From Ascidiaceihabitans sp029251465 (GTDB taxonomy: Bacteria; Pseudomonadota; Alphaproteobacteria; Rhodobacterales; Rhodobacteraceae): 64,000 nt of DNA. Position 1 is the first letter of the stretch, and each line of letters starts with the position of its first letter. Position numbers and translations under genes: made by a program. The DNA is taken from NCBI RefSeq assembly GCF_042932805.1, contig NZ_CP170633.1, positions 2,356,001-2,420,000 on the forward strand, read 5' to 3'. Shown here one piece after another: positions 1 to 8,777 of the stretch. The notes under the pieces were generated by a model. That model made no database searches. It saw only the letters and a list, made by a program, of their open reading frames with translations, and had not been told where the DNA came from.

Positions 1-520
1 GCGCATCCGTCAGCACCGGTTCCAGCGCGCCCAAAATCGCCAGCGACCAGTCGCGCAAGGGTGCGCGTTCCTCCATGGGAATGTCGAGCAGATTGCCGAT
101 GATCTGGATCGGAATGATGCTGGCGAAATCCTCGATCAAATCAGGCGTGCGGGGCATTTGGGCCAACAGGTGGTCAACCGTTTCGATCAATCCTGATTCC
201 ATCCGCGCAATTGCGCGCGGTGCCAACGCCCCCGCCATGATCCGGCGCACACGGCTGTGCAACGGCGGATCGTTGAACACGAGGCTGGTCGTGTGATGTT
301 CAAACAACGGCGAGCCGACACCGAATTTCGGCGCAAATGCTGCCTGTTTGTCAGACGTAAACGTCGCCGTATCCTTATACACCCGCTCCAAATCGCTGTG
401 TTTGGACAGGATAAACGACCCATCCGGTTGCGGATGCACGGGCGCATGTTTCAAAAGCGCATCGTAATATTGAAACGGGTTTTCGTGGAAATCACGCGGA
501 AGGGATGCGAGGGTCAGCAT
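1..520 (-). CDS. Cytochrome P450, N-terminal part (truncated by window edge)
   Basis: The reverse strand is open from an ATG at 520 to the left edge (about 173 codons). It encodes the N-terminal region of a bacterial soluble-type cytochrome P450, a haem monooxygenase. The best diagnostic is the C-helix signature NDPPLHSRVRRIM, the P450 version of DPPxHTxxRR, which contacts the haem propionates. Before it comes the usual short N-terminus with ENPFQYYDALL, and no signal anchor is visible, so a cytosolic enzyme is expected. The I-helix, ExxR and haem-cysteine motifs lie outside the window, so substrate and completeness cannot be judged. The gene diverges from the riboswitch-led operon to its right. 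Confidence 0.85.
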   Translation of the reverse strand, partial: MLTLASLPRDFHENPFQYYDALLKHAPVHPQPDGSFILSKHSDLERVYKDTATFTSDKQAAFAPKFGVGSPLFEHHTTSLVFNDPPLHSRVRRIMAGALAPRAIARMESGLIETVDHLLAQMPRTPDLIEDFASIIPIQIIGNLLDIPMEERAPLRDWSLAILGALEPVLTDA

Positions 521-690
521 TTAAGCGGTTCATTTCTCAGCAAAATTGGGTGTCTCAAAAGGTCTGTGATCATTTCTATACTGCGCTGCCTGAAAATGAG
601 ACAGTTTTATTCATGTAGGCCAAACCAACCCGACCTTCGCAAAATGTCACCGGTCCAACAGCAACAATCAGCCTCCGGTTTGTATTTCGA

Positions 691-720
691 TTGACGACAC
701 GGAACGCTATGCGCAAATAT
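691..720 (+). promoter_or_regulatory. Candidate sigma-70-type promoter of the B12 uptake operon
   Basis: TTGACG at 691-696 is followed after 18 bp by AAATAT at 715-720. This is a fair match to -35/-10 boxes at workable spacing, placed about 25-40 bp before the riboswitch aptamer. It was inferred by eye only. Confidence 0.4.
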
Positions 721-744
721 CGCCCAGATGGTTCTCAAAACCCG

Positions 745-915
745 CAAAGGGTGGAGGGATGAAAAGGGAATACGGTGAGGTCTAGCCAATTGGCACCGAC
801 TCCGTGACTGCCCCCGCAACTGTGAGCGGCGAGCGCCCCCGAACGATCCACTGGCCAAAAGGCTGGGAAGGATTGGGGAAGCTGTGACCCGCAAGTCAGG
901 AGACCTGCCATCATC
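745..915 (+). promoter_or_regulatory. Cobalamin (AdoCbl-type) riboswitch
   Basis: The conserved blocks of the cobalamin aptamer appear in order. GATGAAAAGGGAA at 758-770 is followed by CGGTGAGG and then by GACTCCGTGACTGCCCCCGC near 799-818. The B12-box-like CCACTGG follows near 848, then GGGAAGG and GTGACCCGCAAGTCAGGAGACCTGCC ending about 909. It sits in the leader of the DUF1636-BtuFCD genes, about 120 bp before the first start codon. Riboswitches of this family repress cobalamin transport or synthesis genes when the coenzyme is abundant. The stretch from 916 to about 1025 would hold the expression platform, but I could not assign a definite terminator or anti-SD helix there. Confidence 0.95.
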
Positions 916-1031
916 AATGAAACTCGAACCGGGCGGGGTGTCCGGACTGGAGGCCATGATGGTTTTTACAGGCAACGCGCCTGCGCACTTACATGTTCCG
1001 ATCCAAGCCCCGCTGCGCCGCGGAGGGCTGC

Positions 1032-1430
1032 ATGGACCGAACAAAACACACAATTTCCGTAAGCACATCGTGCCGACACAAAGGGACCGACTGTAAACCC
1101 GGCCTTGAACTGATCGCACGCCTGCGTGCCGCATTAGACGCGGCAGGCGGGGTGTTCGCAGCTGATTTAGAAATATCTGGCGTTGCCAGCATGGCAGGTT
1201 GCGACCGGCCGTGCACTGTTGCCTATCACGCGACGGCAAAAGCCACCTACCTGTTTGGGGACATTGCCCCGGATCAGGATATGTCCGATCTGGTGGCGTT
1301 TGCAGATCAGTATCGCGCCCGCAACGATGGCTGGTTTTCCCCCACAACGCCCCCCGAAAAACGACACAGCGCACCACTGGCAAAAGTGCCTGCCGCCCTC
1401 ATTTACGCAAAAGACGAATGTGTCCAATGA
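1032..1430 (+). CDS. DUF1636 family metal-binding-like protein
   Basis: This 132-residue protein resembles the DUF1636 family, predicted small metal-binding proteins often found beside cobalamin or metal uptake genes. Features seen are a TSC near the start, CDRPC in the middle, a YLFGD segment and a terminal segment after DGWF. The ATG at 1032 was chosen because GGAGGG lies just upstream; an earlier in-frame ATG at 993 would add 13 unconserved residues. It is the first gene after the cobalamin riboswitch and is followed after 77 bp by the importer genes, so a role in cobalamin or cobalt handling is inferred. The biochemical function of the family is unknown. Confidence 0.8.
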   Translation: MDRTKHTISVSTSCRHKGTDCKPGLELIARLRAALDAAGGVFAADLEISGVASMAGCDRPCTVAYHATAKATYLFGDIAPDQDMSDLVAFADQYRARNDGWFSPTTPPEKRHSAPLAKVPAALIYAKDECVQ

Positions 1431-1507
1431 CCAGCCGTTTCAGCAGCGCCCGTCGCGTATTTGCGCATTCCAAATCCCCCAGTCTTTCAATTCAGGAGAA
1501 AACCAAC

Positions 1508-2527
1508 ATGCAGACTGCATTTGCCCTTGTCGCCGCCATCACCGTAAACGCCTTTGCAACGGGCGCTGCCGCGCAGCCTACAGATTACCCGTTGTCCCTG
1601 ACCAATTGCGGGCGCGACATCACGATTGACCGCGCCCCCCAAAGCACCATCACCATTGGGCAATCGGCAACGGAAATCATCTATGCTCTGGGTCTTGCGG
1701 ACAAGGTTGTCGCCACCTCGGTCTGGTTCAGCGCAGTTCTGCCGGAATTCGCCGACGCAAACAGCCGGATCGAGCGTTTGGCAGACAACGACCCCAGTTT
1801 CGAGAGCGTCGTGAGCAAAAATCCTGATTTGGTCGCCGTCCAGTACGAATGGCATGTGGGCCCGTCTGGCATCGTCGGCACCCACGAAATGTTCGCCGAT
1901 CTGGGTATCGCGACCTACACGATCCCCGCGGATTGCGACACCAAGGACAACACGACCGGCGGTGACGGCACGCGCACGGGCACATTCACGCCCAGCTCGA
2001 TTTACAAAGGCATCAAAGAACTGTCGGCGATTTATGACGTTCAGGACGCAGGTTTGGAACTGGTCGCAAGTCTCAAATCCCGTGAGGCGGACGCAATCGA
2101 AATGGCGCAAAACCTTGCTCTGCCCGACGACATAACAGCCGCCTTTTGGTTCTCGTCCGCCGATCTTCAGACTGATCCCTACATGGCCGGACGGATGGGC
2201 GCGCCGGGGTACATGATGGACCAGCTTGGCATCGAAAATGTCGTGCAATCGGACGAGGAATGGCCGACTGTCGGATGGGAAACGATCGCCCGCGCCGACC
2301 CGACAGTTCTGGTCATTGCCGAGATGGATCGCCGCCGCTACCCCGCCGACAACATTGAGGCGAAACTTGAATTTCTGCGCACAGATCCCGTTGCCAGCCA
2401 GATGACAGCAGTGCGAAAGGGCCGCGTCGTCGTCATGGATGCCCACGCCATGAGCGCGACCATGCGCACGATATTTGGTCTGGAAACCTTGGCGATGGCA
2501 CTCAGCACATTCGAGTTCGGGTCTTGA
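1508..2527 (+). CDS. btuF: ABC transporter periplasmic substrate-binding protein, BtuF/TroA-like
   Basis: This 339-residue protein has a signal peptide (hydrophobic stretch followed by GAAAQP near residue 22). A periplasmic-binding fold of the helical-backbone class follows, with IGQSATEIIYALGLADKVVA and later FSSADLQTDPYMAGRMGAPG. It would capture cobalamin (or a related corrinoid or siderophore) in the periplasm and pass it to the permease encoded next. The ATG at 1508 has AGGAG about 10 bp upstream; the longer open frame to the left has no conserved sequence. The riboswitch upstream makes a corrinoid the likeliest ligand. The symbol is assigned by context and is not proven. Confidence 0.8.
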   Translation: MQTAFALVAAITVNAFATGAAAQPTDYPLSLTNCGRDITIDRAPQSTITIGQSATEIIYALGLADKVVATSVWFSAVLPEFADANSRIERLADNDPSFESVVSKNPDLVAVQYEWHVGPSGIVGTHEMFADLGIATYTIPADCDTKDNTTGGDGTRTGTFTPSSIYKGIKELSAIYDVQDAGLELVASLKSREADAIEMAQNLALPDDITAAFWFSSADLQTDPYMAGRMGAPGYMMDQLGIENVVQSDEEWPTVGWETIARADPTVLVIAEMDRRRYPADNIEAKLEFLRTDPVASQMTAVRKGRVVVMDAHAMSATMRTIFGLETLAMALSTFEFGS

Positions 2528-3573
2528 CCGATGCCGCAGTACTGACACGCCCGCGCCCCGTCAGACTGGGGTGGCTTGCACCTGTCGTGCTTGTGATTTC
2601 GATCATCACGGGTGCTTGCATCGGAGAAACCGGAATACCGGTTGCAACCGTCTTTCAAGTGATCGCCAACAAGCTTTTCGGGGCTGGCTATCCTGTGGGG
2701 CGCATTGATGAGGGCATCATCTGGGAATACCGTCTCAGCAGAGCCGTTGTCGCCGCATGTTGTGGCGCGGGGCTGGCGTTGTCGGGGGTCGTGTTGCAGG
2801 CCCTGCTGCGCAATGCGCTCGCGGACCCGTATTTATTGGGCATTTCCGCCGGGGCCTCAACCGGAGCTGTCGCCGTCACCGTCGCCGGCATCGGGGCTGG
2901 TGCGGTGTCGCTCGCGGTTGGGGCATTTGCGGGCGCAGTTTTGGCCTTTGTCGTTGTGGCGGTGCTGGCACGTGCGGCTGGGGGCGGAACGGGGGTGCAA
3001 GCAGCAGGCGTGATTATTCTTGCGGGCATCGCCGGATCGCAGCTGTTCAATGCGCTCACCGCCTTTGTGATTGCAAAATCCGCGAATGCAGAACAGGCGC
3101 GCGGGATCATGTTCTGGCTGCTTGGCAACCTATCCGGTGTCCGGTGGGACGACGCGGTTTTTGCCATACCGGCGGCGCTGTTGGGGGTCATCGTTTGCGT
3201 TTGGCATATTCGCGCCTTGGATGCGTTCACCTTTGGGGCGGACAGTGCCGCCTCTCTCGGGATTTCCGTGCGGCGGGTTCAGGTTTTGTTGATTGGGATC
3301 ACGGCGCTGATGACGGCCGTGATGGTGTCGATGGTCGGATCGATTGGCTTTGTCGGGCTGGTGATCCCGCATGCCATGCGCCTCGTTGTGGGGGCGCGTC
3401 ACGAACGCCTTGTTCCCGCATCCGCCCTGGCCGGAGCGGTCTTTTTGATTGCCTCGGACATCTTGTCGCGCGTTCTTATTCCGGGTCAGGTTTTGCCCAT
3501 CGGGGTCATCACAGCCCTTGTCGGCGCGCCTGCCTTTGCGCTTATTTTGATACGGGGGCACCATTCAAGATGA
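2524..3573 (+). CDS. btuC: FecCD/BtuC-type ABC transporter permease
   Basis: This 349-residue polytopic inner-membrane protein has the hallmarks of FecCD/BtuC permeases: the N-terminal YRLSRAVVAACCGAGLALSG region, the ADPYLLGISAGAS motif and about ten hydrophobic segments. It would form the transport channel as a dimer with the ATPase encoded downstream. The start is a TTG overlapping the upstream stop codon by 4 bp (TTGA), which points to translational coupling. The gene also overlaps its 3' neighbour by 4 bp (ATGA). Cobalamin specificity is inferred from the riboswitch, because the family also includes ferric-siderophore and haem permeases. Confidence 0.85.
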   Translation: MTDAAVLTRPRPVRLGWLAPVVLVISIITGACIGETGIPVATVFQVIANKLFGAGYPVGRIDEGIIWEYRLSRAVVAACCGAGLALSGVVLQALLRNALADPYLLGISAGASTGAVAVTVAGIGAGAVSLAVGAFAGAVLAFVVVAVLARAAGGGTGVQAAGVIILAGIAGSQLFNALTAFVIAKSANAEQARGIMFWLLGNLSGVRWDDAVFAIPAALLGVIVCVWHIRALDAFTFGADSAASLGISVRRVQVLLIGITALMTAVMVSMVGSIGFVGLVIPHAMRLVVGARHERLVPASALAGAVFLIASDILSRVLIPGQVLPIGVITALVGAPAFALILIRGHHSR

Positions 3574-4334
3574 GTCTGTCTTGTCACAATCTTGGATGGT
3601 CGGTGCGCGGCACATCCATCGTTTCCGGCGTCACCCTAGAGGTGGTCACCGGTGAAACGCTTGGTCTGGTTGGTGCCAACGGGTCCGGGAAATCTACGCT
3701 TCTCAAGATGCTGGCGGGCATTCAAAAGCCGCACACCGGATCGGTTTTACTGGCCGGGGTCTGTTGTTCCACGCTGGGCCAACGCGAGATCGCCCGCTCT
3801 ATCGCATTCGTGGAACAACACGCAGAAACGACGGACCGGATCACTGTGCGCGATGCGGTCGAACTGGGCCGAACGCCGTGGCTTAACGGGATTGGGCGCT
3901 GGTCAAAATTTGATACAGCCAGCGTTCAAAGCGCGCTCTGCGCCGTTGAAATGACGTCTTATGCTGACCGTTATTGGCACACGCTGTCTGGCGGCGAACG
4001 ACAGCGGGTGCACATCGCCCGCTCGCTTGCGCAAGACCCCAAAGTGTTGCTGCTGGACGAGCCGACGAACCACCTCGATATTCGTCATCAACTGTCGATC
4101 CTGTCGTTGGTCCACACTCTTGAGATCACCAGCATTGTCGCGCTTCACGATCTAAATCACGCAACGCAATGTGACCGGATCGGCGTGATGCACCACGGTC
4201 AGCTTATCGCACTTGGGCGTCCCCACGACATATTAACGCCTGACCTGATGCACCGGACATTTGGCGTCCACGCGCGTTTTGTCACCGACCCACACGACGG
4301 CAGCCGGTTCCTGCGTTTTCACCAACCGGCCTGA
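3570..4334 (+). CDS. btuD: ABC transporter ATP-binding protein, BtuD/FepC-like
   Basis: This 254-residue cytosolic ATPase energises the importer. Visible motifs are Walker A GANGSGKST near residues 34-42, the signature LSGGERQRV, Walker B VLLLDEPTNHLD and the switch histidine in ALHDLNHA. The ATG at 3570 overlaps the permease stop codon (ATGA). The long upstream open frame is only a shadow of the permease gene. No further gene follows on this strand, and the next gene (LysR) converges from the right, so this ends the riboswitch-controlled operon. Confidence 0.9.
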   Translation: MSLSCHNLGWSVRGTSIVSGVTLEVVTGETLGLVGANGSGKSTLLKMLAGIQKPHTGSVLLAGVCCSTLGQREIARSIAFVEQHAETTDRITVRDAVELGRTPWLNGIGRWSKFDTASVQSALCAVEMTSYADRYWHTLSGGERQRVHIARSLAQDPKVLLLDEPTNHLDIRHQLSILSLVHTLEITSIVALHDLNHATQCDRIGVMHHGQLIALGRPHDILTPDLMHRTFGVHARFVTDPHDGSRFLRFHQPA

Positions 4335-4401
4335 GGATTACGCCGCACACGAAGGGCACAGGACCATCGGCAATTAACGCGATGGACAACAGGTGTCGTT
4401 T

Positions 4402-5289
4402 CTATCCTAAACCGCGTGCCAACAGATCAAAAACCAAGCGAATTCGCAGATTTGTTTTAAGTTCACGATGGGCGACCACCCAAGTTTCGATTTTGATCGG
4501 TTCAAACGCGAGACATGGATTTTCAAGCTCTGGATGGGCCGCCCCGATCTCGATCGGAAGAATGCCAATGCCAAAACCTTGGCGCACAAGTTCCAGAGCA
4601 AGCGTTGCACTTGAGGTCGAAAAATTGAAATTTCTGGTGGTCAGATTCACCCCCCGTGACGCCATCAACCCAAGCCGCAGTTCCGGCTGATCGAACCCGA
4701 CGAATTTCAAACGTTCAAGATCAGCCAGCGTCTTGGGGCGGCCAACCTCATCAAGGTATTGCTTTGAGGCAAAAAGATGCGCGGTTGTGTCACGCAGCCG
4801 CTTGGCAAACAGTGTCTCGTCTTTGGGGCGCGCGTGACGGATCGCAATATCAGCCTCACGCCGCCGCAGATCGCTCAGCTTATTTGACGCGATCACCTCG
4901 ATCTGTAGGTCTGGCGCGGTTTTGCTCAGTTCCTTTAGGATCGGCGGCAGGAAATGCGTCGCCATCAAGTTTGTGGCAGAGATCAACACATGCCCCACGA
5001 CCGCTTGGGATTGTCCCGTTGCGGCCACGGATATGCTGTTTGCCGCGTCACCCATCGTGCGAAAATGCGCAAGCAATTCGACGCCAGACCGGGTTAGCAA
5101 AAGTGCCCGCGATGTCCGTTCAAACAGTGTCACGCCCAGCGCATCTTCGAGACCGGCAACCTGTCTGCTCAGCGTTGGTTGCGTCAATCCAAGTGCACGA
5201 GCAGCGGCGGATAACGACCCCTCCTCAGCGGTGACAAGAAACGCCCGCGCTTGGTTCCAATCGAAAGCTGATCGTTTCCACTCCATCAT
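4402..5289 (-). CDS. LysR-family transcriptional regulator
   Basis: This is a 295-residue regulator of usual LysR length. It has an N-terminal winged HTH (AFLVTAEEGSLSAAARALGL followed by TQPTLSRQVAGLE, about residues 15-50) and a periplasmic-binding-like effector domain after residue 90. It diverges from the DUF2306 membrane protein gene across 244 bp. That gene is therefore the natural candidate target, although the ligand cannot be read from the sequence. The start has MM at the N-terminus, and either codon could be used. Confidence 0.9.
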   Translation of the reverse strand: MMEWKRSAFDWNQARAFLVTAEEGSLSAAARALGLTQPTLSRQVAGLEDALGVTLFERTSRALLLTRSGVELLAHFRTMGDAANSISVAATGQSQAVVGHVLISATNLMATHFLPPILKELSKTAPDLQIEVIASNKLSDLRRREADIAIRHARPKDETLFAKRLRDTTAHLFASKQYLDEVGRPKTLADLERLKFVGFDQPELRLGLMASRGVNLTTRNFNFSTSSATLALELVRQGFGIGILPIEIGAAHPELENPCLAFEPIKIETWVVAHRELKTNLRIRLVFDLLARGLG

Positions 5290-5381
5290 TTACGTATACC
5301 AAAACAAGAAAGATGCGCAATTCCGTATTGGCGATCAGAGCTCTATGTTTCGCGCGTCGACTAACTTTAGATGGATAAAAC

Positions 5382-5546
5382 ATGACGTTACAACTTGGGT
5401 CCCAAAGGCCGCGCATGCCGACGATACCTTGTGCGGATCAGCCCTTTGATCTGATGATGGCCGCGCATGTCCGAGGGCATTTGCCAACCCCACAACGCGC
5501 CCTCGCCTTCCAATCTTTGCCAAAGGAAATTCCGTGCGGCATCTAA
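5382..5546 (+). CDS. Possible small ORF (54 aa) before the DUF2306 gene
   Basis: An ATG at 5382 opens a 54-codon frame ending at 5546, overlapping the start of the DUF2306 gene by 13 bp in another frame. The C-terminal half (AAHVRGHLPTPQRALAF) is not obviously low-complexity and the frame is uninterrupted. No good ribosome binding site is visible and I recognise no family. It could be a leader peptide coupled to the downstream gene or simply a chance frame. Confidence 0.2.
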   Translation: MTLQLGSQRPRMPTIPCADQPFDLMMAAHVRGHLPTPQRALAFQSLPKEIPCGI

Positions 5547-6190
5547 AAAGAACCGAGTGGATCGCCTTCGCTCTGATCGTCGCTTTTTCATTCATTCCGG
5601 CAATTGGCGGTCTGATCCGGGTTCTGGAACTTGCAGGTGGACCGCAAATCGCGCCCGAAAATCCTCGGGCTTTGCTTTCTCCTGCGCCAATCATGCTCCA
5701 CATTTTCAGCAGTGTTTTGTTCTGCATTGCCGGCGCGTTTCAATTCTTTCCGAGCATCCGGCGTCATCACCCCACAGCGCATCGCCTGATCGGTCGCGTC
5801 GTTGCAATCGCGGGCTGTGTCGCAGCGATCAGTGGCTTGTGGATGACACTGTTTTTTGCCTTTCCCGACACCTTGCAAGGGCGTCCACTTTATTGGGTGC
5901 GGATCGTTTTGGGGGTCTTGATGATCGGTTTTATCATCGGGGCCGTAATTGCAATCAGGTCGCGCAATGTCTTTCAACACAGTGCCGCGATGCTGCGCGC
6001 CTATGCGATTGGTCAAGGTGCGTCGACGCAAACCTTTGTGGGCATCAGTTGGATCATTTTTGTTGGTTACGAGGCAACGGGACCTGCCCGCGACGGGCTG
6101 ATGATTGGGTCGTGGGTGATCAATCTTTTGGCGGCAGAAATCGTGATCTGGACGGCACTAAGGCCTGCAAATCGATCATCAAAGACGTGA
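5534..6190 (+). CDS. DUF2306 family membrane protein
   Basis: This 218-residue integral membrane protein has about six to seven hydrophobic helices. It matches the DUF2306 pattern: a conserved HIFSSVLFCIAGAFQF segment, RRHHPTAHRLIGRV between two helices, and a later FQHSAAMLRAYAIGQGA segment. These histidine- and arginine-bearing loops are typical of the family, whose function is unknown. An AAAGGAAAT run just before the start serves as ribosome binding site. It is divergently arranged with a LysR gene that may control it. Confidence 0.8.
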   Translation: MRHLKRTEWIAFALIVAFSFIPAIGGLIRVLELAGGPQIAPENPRALLSPAPIMLHIFSSVLFCIAGAFQFFPSIRRHHPTAHRLIGRVVAIAGCVAAISGLWMTLFFAFPDTLQGRPLYWVRIVLGVLMIGFIIGAVIAIRSRNVFQHSAAMLRAYAIGQGASTQTFVGISWIIFVGYEATGPARDGLMIGSWVINLLAAEIVIWTALRPANRSSKT

Positions 6191-6231
6191 TCATTTTGCG
6201 GGCAGTGGTGCGTGATCAAACCGTTTAGCAT

Positions 6232-6930
6232 CTAGTCCAGAGTTTGCATCCTGGTCAGACCAGACAGGCCTTTTGTGGGTGTCAGGCCGAACGTTGTCAT
6301 GGCTGTACGCGCCGTATGCGCCGCATCTGAAAACCCGGCATCGACCCCCGCTATGCCAATGCGCTCGCCTTGATGCGCACTACGGGCAGTCGCCAAAATT
6401 GCAGCCCAGATCTTGAATTTCCGAAATGTTTGGCCGGTTGTGGATTTGAAATGCCGCAGGGCTTGTGTCCGTTCCAACCCAAGGCGCTCTGCAAGTTCGA
6501 TCTGGGACATTCGGACCATGGGGCTGGCATAAATATCCCTTACAATACCCATCACTTTGCGATCCGGAGGGGGGTGCCTCCCCTCAAGCATTGTGCGAAA
6601 ACGGGTCATAGTTAGGTGGTCCGACGTTTCAAAAACAGTCGGAAACATGCGCCATTCTGCACCCAGCGGTTCAAAATCAGCGGTCTGCGTCGACAGCTGC
6701 ACGCCATCAAGATAGATGATCTCAGCCCCACCCGAACGGACCACAACACTGTGCGCAACACCGGGCTTTATGCAGACAATTTGCGCGTCCAGTTCTGCTA
6801 TGTCATTCGCAACACGCACTGGTTCTTGGCACCCGAAAATGACGCACGGCATCAGGTTTTTGTGCAAAGCAAGTGCGCCCGCGTCAAATGAAAACAAATG
6901 GTTTTGAAACGTCTTCGTCTGCGCGGGCAT
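6232..6930 (-). CDS. AraC-family transcriptional regulator
   Basis: This 232-residue protein has a short N-terminal sensing region and a C-terminal AraC/XylS-type double HTH from about residue 140. The first helix pair contains SQIELAERLGLERTQALRHF, and the second includes AGVDAGFSDAAHTARTAMTTF, the family's GFSDxSHFxRxFRxxFG pattern in a divergent form. It ends the left-reading side of an intergenic region shared with the hydrolase gene at 7130. The effector and target are unknown. Confidence 0.85.
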   Translation of the reverse strand: MPAQTKTFQNHLFSFDAGALALHKNLMPCVIFGCQEPVRVANDIAELDAQIVCIKPGVAHSVVVRSGGAEIIYLDGVQLSTQTADFEPLGAEWRMFPTVFETSDHLTMTRFRTMLEGRHPPPDRKVMGIVRDIYASPMVRMSQIELAERLGLERTQALRHFKSTTGQTFRKFKIWAAILATARSAHQGERIGIAGVDAGFSDAAHTARTAMTTFGLTPTKGLSGLTRMQTLD

Positions 6931-7129
6931 ATGCGATCCGTCAGTAAAAATGATTGTAAAAAGGGTCCGATCTGTTTTTGATCATACCCGAAATGAAACA
7001 TCTTTTGACATGGCTTTAACCCTGCCGTGCCCACAGATCGCGCCTTTTTTTGCACGTTCTTTCAAGCGCAAACCTTCGTGCATGTGCAAAGGAGTTGTTC
7101 AAATTTGCCCTTACCGGAATGCACAGATT

Positions 7130-8086
7130 ATGAAACGTTTTGCAGCTAACAGCCTGATCGGGATTGTCGCATTGACCATTGGTGTCACCTTCGCCTGGTT
7201 CGCCGTACCAAACACCGTCGCAACAGGTTTGCTGAGACTGAACAATATGTCGGCGGGCCTGAGCGCAAAAATTGTAATTACCGAAATTGGCGACATTCAT
7301 TATCTCGAAGGGGGCCAAGGCGAGACCATCGTCATGGTGCACGGCATCTACGCGCGCAAAGAACATATGGTCGATCTGGCACGTCATTTTGTCGATGATT
7401 ATCATGTCATTGCGATTGATTTGCCGGGGTTTGGTGACAATGAAAAACGCGCCGATGCGGATTATTTGCTTGCCCAACAGCAGGCAAACTTGGTGGTCGT
7501 TCTTGAGGCGCTTGAACTTGAAAACATCCACATTGCCGCCAATTCCATGGGGGCCTATGTGTCGGTACTTTTGGCCACGGCCCGTCCCGATCTGGTGGCC
7601 AGCCTCGCATTTATCGGCAGCCCCCTTGGCGTGCCAACTGCGATCAAAAGCGACATGGACATCGCACTTGAACAGGGGCAAATCCCCTTGCTGGTCCAAA
7701 CCGAGGCTGATTTTCACGCGCGCAACGACTGGCTATCGCCGAATATCCCCTACGTGCCCGGGCCGATTTACAACAGCTGGATGCACAGCGAAATCGCGAC
7801 GGCCGACAAAAACGCCCGTGTTTGGGATTTTGTGCACAATCGCTCAACGGTTCCCACGGTCTTGGAATTGGCACCCTCGCTGAGCATGCAGTCCCTGATT
7901 ATCTGGTGCCGCCCTGACCGGATTTTTCACGTCAGCGGGGCGGCGTTGCTTGCCCAAGAGCTGCCAAACGCATCGCTGAGCACTCTGGATGAGTGTGGTC
8001 ATTTGCCAATGCTGGATCACCCACACTTGGTGGCCGAAATTTATGCGGAGTTCCTCAGAAACCTCACGCTAAATGCCGAGCGTTAA
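7130..8086 (+). CDS. Alpha/beta-fold hydrolase with N-terminal membrane anchor
   Basis: This 318-residue protein starts with a basic, hydrophobic segment (MKRFAANSLIGIVALTIG) that looks like an uncleaved anchor or signal. An alpha/beta hydrolase domain follows with the oxyanion HGIYARKEH loop, the nucleophile elbow AANSMGAY (serine nucleophile), an acid in CRPDRIFH and a late histidine in CGHLPMLDHP. The overall form resembles monoacylglycerol-lipase or meta-cleavage hydrolase types, but the substrate is undetermined. The ATG at 7130 was preferred over an earlier one at 6950 because it gives a sensible N-terminus. Confidence 0.8.
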   Translation: MKRFAANSLIGIVALTIGVTFAWFAVPNTVATGLLRLNNMSAGLSAKIVITEIGDIHYLEGGQGETIVMVHGIYARKEHMVDLARHFVDDYHVIAIDLPGFGDNEKRADADYLLAQQQANLVVVLEALELENIHIAANSMGAYVSVLLATARPDLVASLAFIGSPLGVPTAIKSDMDIALEQGQIPLLVQTEADFHARNDWLSPNIPYVPGPIYNSWMHSEIATADKNARVWDFVHNRSTVPTVLELAPSLSMQSLIIWCRPDRIFHVSGAALLAQELPNASLSTLDECGHLPMLDHPHLVAEIYAEFLRNLTLNAER

Positions 8087-8159
8087 CCATGATGACATCA
8101 AGTACAACTGCTGACATGCGACAAGAAATCGCTGTTGTTTCAAATCCGGAAAGATCGTC

Positions 8160-8774
8160 ATGAACCCTGCCTCGTTGCTCTTTTGGGCGTCCAGTTTTGT
8201 CCTACTGATCTCTGGCGTCCTGCTGCCCGAAGCCATCAGTTTTCTGCGGCCTGACTATAGCTCGATTGCGAACTATATTAGCGAACTCGGCGCAAAAGAC
8301 GCTAACTATGCGCCGCTCATCAATGTGTTCAGTTTTTTGCCAGTCGCCCTCTCCAGTACGATAGCAATTTTATGTCTGCGGGGACGGTGTTCTGGAAATA
8401 TCTTGGCCAAAACGGGACTGGTTTTATGGGGCATTGGCTTGTCGGGGGGATACCTCGGCGCGGTTCTTTTTCCTTGCGATTACGGGTGCCCAGCCGAGGG
8501 CAGTTCCCGCCAACTGATCCACAACATCGCCGGACTTGTCGCCTATCCGGTCGGAACCATTGGCCTCTTTTTGCTCGCAGCAGGATTGGCGCAAAACCCA
8601 GCGACGTCGAAATTTGTAGTCGTCGTTGCGATCCTAACAGCCATTGGCTTTGTGATGATGCTATTGCCCGAGCAGGCTGATTTTCGCGGATTTTGGCAAA
8701 GGCTGGCTGACTACTCTATGTTTCTGCTGATCCTGAGCCTTGGGCGGATTTTGCCCCGTACACCCGCCCCATAG
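8160..8774 (+). CDS. DUF998 family membrane protein
   Basis: This 204-residue protein has six predicted transmembrane helices and the typical DUF998 opening: a first helix, then YSSIANYISELGAK before the second helix. A cysteine pair occurs in the loop FPCDYGCPAEG. The family is of unknown function. The gene follows the hydrolase by 73 bp on the same strand and converges on the GFA gene with only 3 bp between the stop codons. Confidence 0.75.
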   Translation: MNPASLLFWASSFVLLISGVLLPEAISFLRPDYSSIANYISELGAKDANYAPLINVFSFLPVALSSTIAILCLRGRCSGNILAKTGLVLWGIGLSGGYLGAVLFPCDYGCPAEGSSRQLIHNIAGLVAYPVGTIGLFLLAAGLAQNPATSKFVVVVAILTAIGFVMMLLPEQADFRGFWQRLADYSMFLLILSLGRILPRTPAP

Positions 8775-8777
8775 CCT

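Noticed and set aside
607..1383. 258-codon minus-strand ORF across the riboswitch and DUF1636 gene
   Set aside because: It lies over the conserved aptamer and an opposite-strand family match, has no conserved motif and shows arginine/serine-rich shadow composition.
1487..2548. 353-codon minus-strand ORF opposite btuF
   Set aside because: It is antisense to a clear substrate-binding protein; composition is rich in His/Arg/Cys and no domain is visible.
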